Source: Myxococcota bacterium
GTDB lineage: Bacteria; Myxococcota_A; UBA796; JAJRTE01
DNA length: 32,355 nt
NCBI GenBank assembly: GCA_024278455.1
Contig: JAJRTE010000154.1
Span: forward strand, 1-32,355
Direction of reading: 5' to 3'
Part shown: piece after piece, positions 30,667-32,355 of the stretch
How positions within the stretch are numbered: position 1 is the first letter of the stretch
Layout of the letters: every line of letters starts with the position of its first letter
Position numbers and translations under genes: made by a program
Notes under the pieces: model-generated
The model's input: only the letters and a program-made list of their open reading frames with translations
The model's database searches: none
What the model was told of the DNA's origin: nothing

Positions 30667-31473
30667 GTTCGCAAAAGCCTCGAGGTCGGCCGCTCACGGC
30701 CGGTGAAGGGCACGGGCCTCAGGCAAGCGGGCAGTGGATCCCCTCCGTCCGGCCAACCTGCCGGTATCGCGCGGCCAGCGACACCTCGAGGCACCTGGTT
30801 TCCAGTGTACGCAGGGATGGTAGCATGCCGCACTGCGCCGCGCCACCAGCAACGGAAGCCGCCCGCTCACCGACTGTCCACTTCTCCGGCAGGCGAGCGA
30901 ACGCACCTGGGTGACCGCGCAGAGGCACGGCCCACCAAGGACAAGGCCAGGATATATGAATGCGATCCAGGCCGTCAACGGTTTCTTTGGCGTGGCTTCC
31001 CAACTGGCACTGGCCAAGGCCCCGTACCAGAGCAACAAGGTAAGCGGTCAAGAAACCACACCCTTGCTTTTTCGAGGAGTTTGGTGGTCGGGGAAGTATG
31101 CGGGTGGACAGGATGTTGTCGGCGGCCGGGCGAGACTGGGCCGGTTGCACTCGGGACACGTGCTTTGCGGAATGCATCTGGGGGGTCATGGGGGGGGACG
31201 CCGGATTCCGGCAACGCGAGCACACCAGACCGAATTCCGAGCGAGACTCAACTACGCCTAACTCATGGCCCGATACGAGAGTTCATGCTGACGGCAGTAC
31301 TCAGCCCGGCTCAGGCCGCTGGCTCGCCAGCGGTCCACGTGGACCTGCCATGACATGGGGTCGGAAGGTACGGGAAGACTTCGATTCTACTTCATGGACA
31401 ACCTCCTTATCGTATGCTGTTCCGGTTGCCCTGCATCATTCCGTTGGCGATAGTCGGGCGGTAGGTGGGGTTT
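30667..31473. other. Gene-poor region with palindromes between the GTPase gene and the cassette
   Basis: About 800 bp. Several frames are open by chance, but none has a convincing ribosome-binding site and motif together. Minus-strand TTGACG (30978-30973), 16 bp, TATATC (30956-30951) is a weak promoter candidate for the GTPase gene. Hairpins: CGGCCG-ctca-CGGCCG (30687-30702), CCGCTGGC-tc-GCCAGCGG (31316-31333) and the 14-bp palindrome GGTCCACGTGGACC (31332-31345). CTCGAG is last seen at about 30785. Confidence 0.5.
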
Positions 31474-31526
31474 GTTGAGCGCTTACAGTTGTTATAAGAC
31501 ACCAACGTTTAGTGAAATTCATAGAG

Positions 31527-31555
31527 TTGACACCATCAACCAAACAGTGTACGCT
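31527..31555 (+). promoter_or_regulatory. Promoter of the toxin-antitoxin operon
   Basis: TTGACA (31527-31532), a 17-bp spacer and TACGCT (31550-31555). The -35 is perfect and the surrounding DNA is AT-rich. Confidence 0.6.
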
Positions 31556-31562
31556 ATGTACA
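31548..31562. promoter_or_regulatory. Operator candidate for antitoxin autoregulation
   Basis: TGTAC-gctat-GTACA is a perfect inverted repeat overlapping the -10 box. It includes TGTACA (31557-31562), which is the known core bound by YefM-YoeB in Escherichia coli. Direct repression by the antitoxin-toxin complex is a fair inference. Confidence 0.6.
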
Positions 31563-31596
31563 ATTAGCTGCTCCAGTCAGCTAGGAGGTGATTGTA

Positions 31597-31848
31597 ATGT
31601 TAAGAAAAATCAGTACCGCAGACGCCAGAAAAAACCTGGCCAATATCGTTAATAGGGTTGCCTTCGGCAAAGAGGCTTTCGTCCTCACAAGGCGTGGTGA
31701 GGCGCTTGCTGCCTTAGTCCCGATCGAGGACCTGAAACTGCTCCAGGAGATAGAGGAGCGCATGGATGTGGAGGACGCATGGCAGGCCCGTGCTGAATCG
31801 GAAGAAACTGTCTCCTGGGAGAAGCTCAAAAAGGAGCTTGATCTGTGA
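31597..31848 (+). CDS. Phd/YefM-family antitoxin
   Basis: 83 residues from the ATG at 31597 with a strong AGGAGGTG at 6 nt; a GTG at 31588 lies inside that site and is rejected. The N-terminal DNA-binding fold is typical: ISTADARKNLANIVNRVAFG, then FVLTRRGEALAALVPIEDL. The acidic C-terminal half (EEIERMD-like helix through WEKLKKELDL) is the part that wraps the toxin. It neutralises the toxin encoded next and should repress its own promoter through the TGTAC inverted repeat. The stop overlaps the toxin start by 4 bp. Codon use is AT-richer than in the rest of the window, pointing to transfer. Confidence 0.92.
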   Translation: MLRKISTADARKNLANIVNRVAFGKEAFVLTRRGEALAALVPIEDLKLLQEIEERMDVEDAWQARAESEETVSWEKLKKELDL

Positions 31849-32111
31849 GCTTCCGCCTAGAATTCACCAAATCTGCGGCAAAGGCCCTCAAGGCCATTCC
31901 AAAAACAGATCAGAAACGGATAGCCAAGAAGATAGAAGGCCTGTCCAAAAGTCCTCCTGATCCGGCTAAAACCAAGATGAAGGAAAACAATCCGTTTCAT
32001 CGAGTGAGAGTTGGAGATTATCGAATAATCTATGAAATCCAAAATGAGATCCTCTTGATCCTCATCCTCAAAATCGGACATCGAAAGGAGGTGTACCGAC
32101 GGCTTTCTTAG
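31845..32111 (+). CDS. RelE/ParE-superfamily toxin (RelE type)
   Basis: 88 residues starting at a GTG that overlaps the antitoxin stop (GTGA). The RelE fold is complete: RLEFTKSAAKALKAIPKTDQ, two N-terminal helices, HRVRVGDYRIIYEI and a C-terminal strand/tail LILKIGHRKEVYRRL, which carries the basic and Tyr residues used by RelE-type ribosome-dependent mRNA endonucleases. Length is normal for the family. With the antitoxin it forms a two-gene module that is AT-richer than the chromosome and is followed by an attC-like structure, so it is probably a mobile cassette. Whether it cuts mRNA at the ribosome or acts on gyrase (ParE-like) is not certain; the GHRxEVYR end favours RelE. Confidence 0.92.
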   Translation: MSFRLEFTKSAAKALKAIPKTDQKRIAKKIEGLSKSPPDPAKTKMKENNPFHRVRVGDYRIIYEIQNEILLILILKIGHRKEVYRRLS

Positions 32112-32149
32112 GCCCCGACCTTCTTTCTCATTTCTTTCCCATTTCAGTC

Positions 32150-32234
32150 TTATAACGGCGCTGCGGATGAGGGCGAGCCTTGAGGGTGAGCTTGCTCACC
32201 CGAGGAGGCGATGCCCTCCATTCGCTTGTTCGGG
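32150..32234 (+). other. attC-like integron recombination site (candidate)
   Basis: It begins TTATAAC 38 bp after the toxin stop, as attC sites do, and ends GTTCGGG (consensus GTTRRRY, usually GTTAGGC). GCGGATGAGGGC (32163-32174) pairs imperfectly with GCCCTCCATTCGC (32213-32225), leaving an unpaired extra base as in true attC stems. The loop holds a perfect hairpin GGGTGAGC-tt-GCTCACCC (32184-32201). Size (85 bp) is normal. R' departs from consensus at two places. An alternative pairing extends to 32289: AACGGCGCTGCGG (32154-32166) with CCGCAGCGCCGTT (32273-32285). Confidence 0.5.
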
Positions 32235-32282
32235 GGCGCGCATAGCGCGTCCCAGAACTCGGCCGACCACGCCCGCAGCGCC

Positions 32283-32311
32283 GTTCGCTGGACGCGCAGC
32301 GTCCAGCGAAC
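32283..32311. other. Perfect 13-bp stem-loop after the attC-like site
   Basis: GTTCGCTGGACGC (32283-32295), loop gca, GCGTCCAGCGAAC (32299-32311). It shares its first GTT with the end of the longer inverted repeat. No T-run follows, so it is not a plain terminator. Confidence 0.75.
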
Positions 32312-32349
32312 ACGAAGCTGAGGGGCAGGGCAACGATAAACGAAACACT

Positions 32350-32355
32350 ATGAAA
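32350..32355 (+). CDS. Possible start of the next gene (cut by window end)
   Basis: ATGAAA at the last six bases follows AT-rich sequence and a weak GGGGCAGGG. It may begin the next cassette gene; only two codons are visible. Confidence 0.2.

Noticed and set aside
31246..31480. A full attC upstream of the toxin-antitoxin genes (ACTCAAC ... GTTGAGC)
   Set aside because: The cores pair well but are about 235 bp apart and no inner stem was found, so only the right-hand core is mentioned as a possible boundary.
1..32355. tRNA or rRNA genes
   Set aside because: I saw no cloverleaf with a GTTCNANNC arm and terminal CCA context, and no conserved rRNA segments; a covariance search would be needed to exclude them.

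Overview
The window is GC-rich DNA from a Gram-negative bacterium with several envelope lipoproteins. The gene content (MglA-type small GTPase, FHA-linked AAA+ regulator, very large beta-propeller lipoproteins, paired ArsA-like ATPases) suggests a Myxococcota or other former deltaproteobacterial lineage. This is inference from content, not a phylogenetic result. About 110 copies of the palindrome CTCGAG are scattered through 1.5-30.8 kb, roughly ten times what base composition predicts. It acts as a genome signature and drops out at both ends of the window.

Left end (1-1530): the 3' end of an unrecognised gene, then a 35-unit heptamer array (611-855). The array abuts the severed N-terminus of a COG1205-type (DISARM/Druantia-like) helicase. 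That fragment lies on the minus strand behind a small excisionase-type HTH gene with a near-consensus promoter, so this is probably the remnant of a defence operon.

Core (1.53-18.7 kb): a DUF364 protein; a translationally coupled pair of ArsA/Get3-like ATPases whose P-loops carry complementary defects; a GT-C membrane glycosyltransferase; an arylsulfotransferase-like lipoprotein; a divergent phoU / Na+-phosphate symporter pair; a secreted protein and an outer-membrane beta-barrel candidate; an SRPBCC protein; a JAB-DinG helicase fusion; and an FHA-GAF-AAA+ regulator that lacks the sigma-54 GAFTGA loop.

19-30.7 kb: a ketopantoate-reductase-like protein with an added C-terminal membrane segment; a three-gene unit (1293-aa and 706-aa beta-propeller lipoproteins plus a DUF2723-like membrane protein); two REP-like hairpin repeats; superoxide dismutase and a one-Cys peroxiredoxin separated by a clear terminator; and an MglA-like GTPase with a C-terminal tail anchor. 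ArsA/Get3-type ATPases handle tail-anchored proteins elsewhere, so the tail-anchored GTPase here is a possible client.

Right end (31.47-32.36 kb): markedly more AT-rich and free of CTCGAG. It holds a Phd/YefM-RelE toxin-antitoxin module with its own promoter and TGTACA-type operator, followed by a highly structured stretch that resembles an integron attC site. I read this as a mobile gene cassette, probably the edge of a chromosomal integron array that continues past the window.
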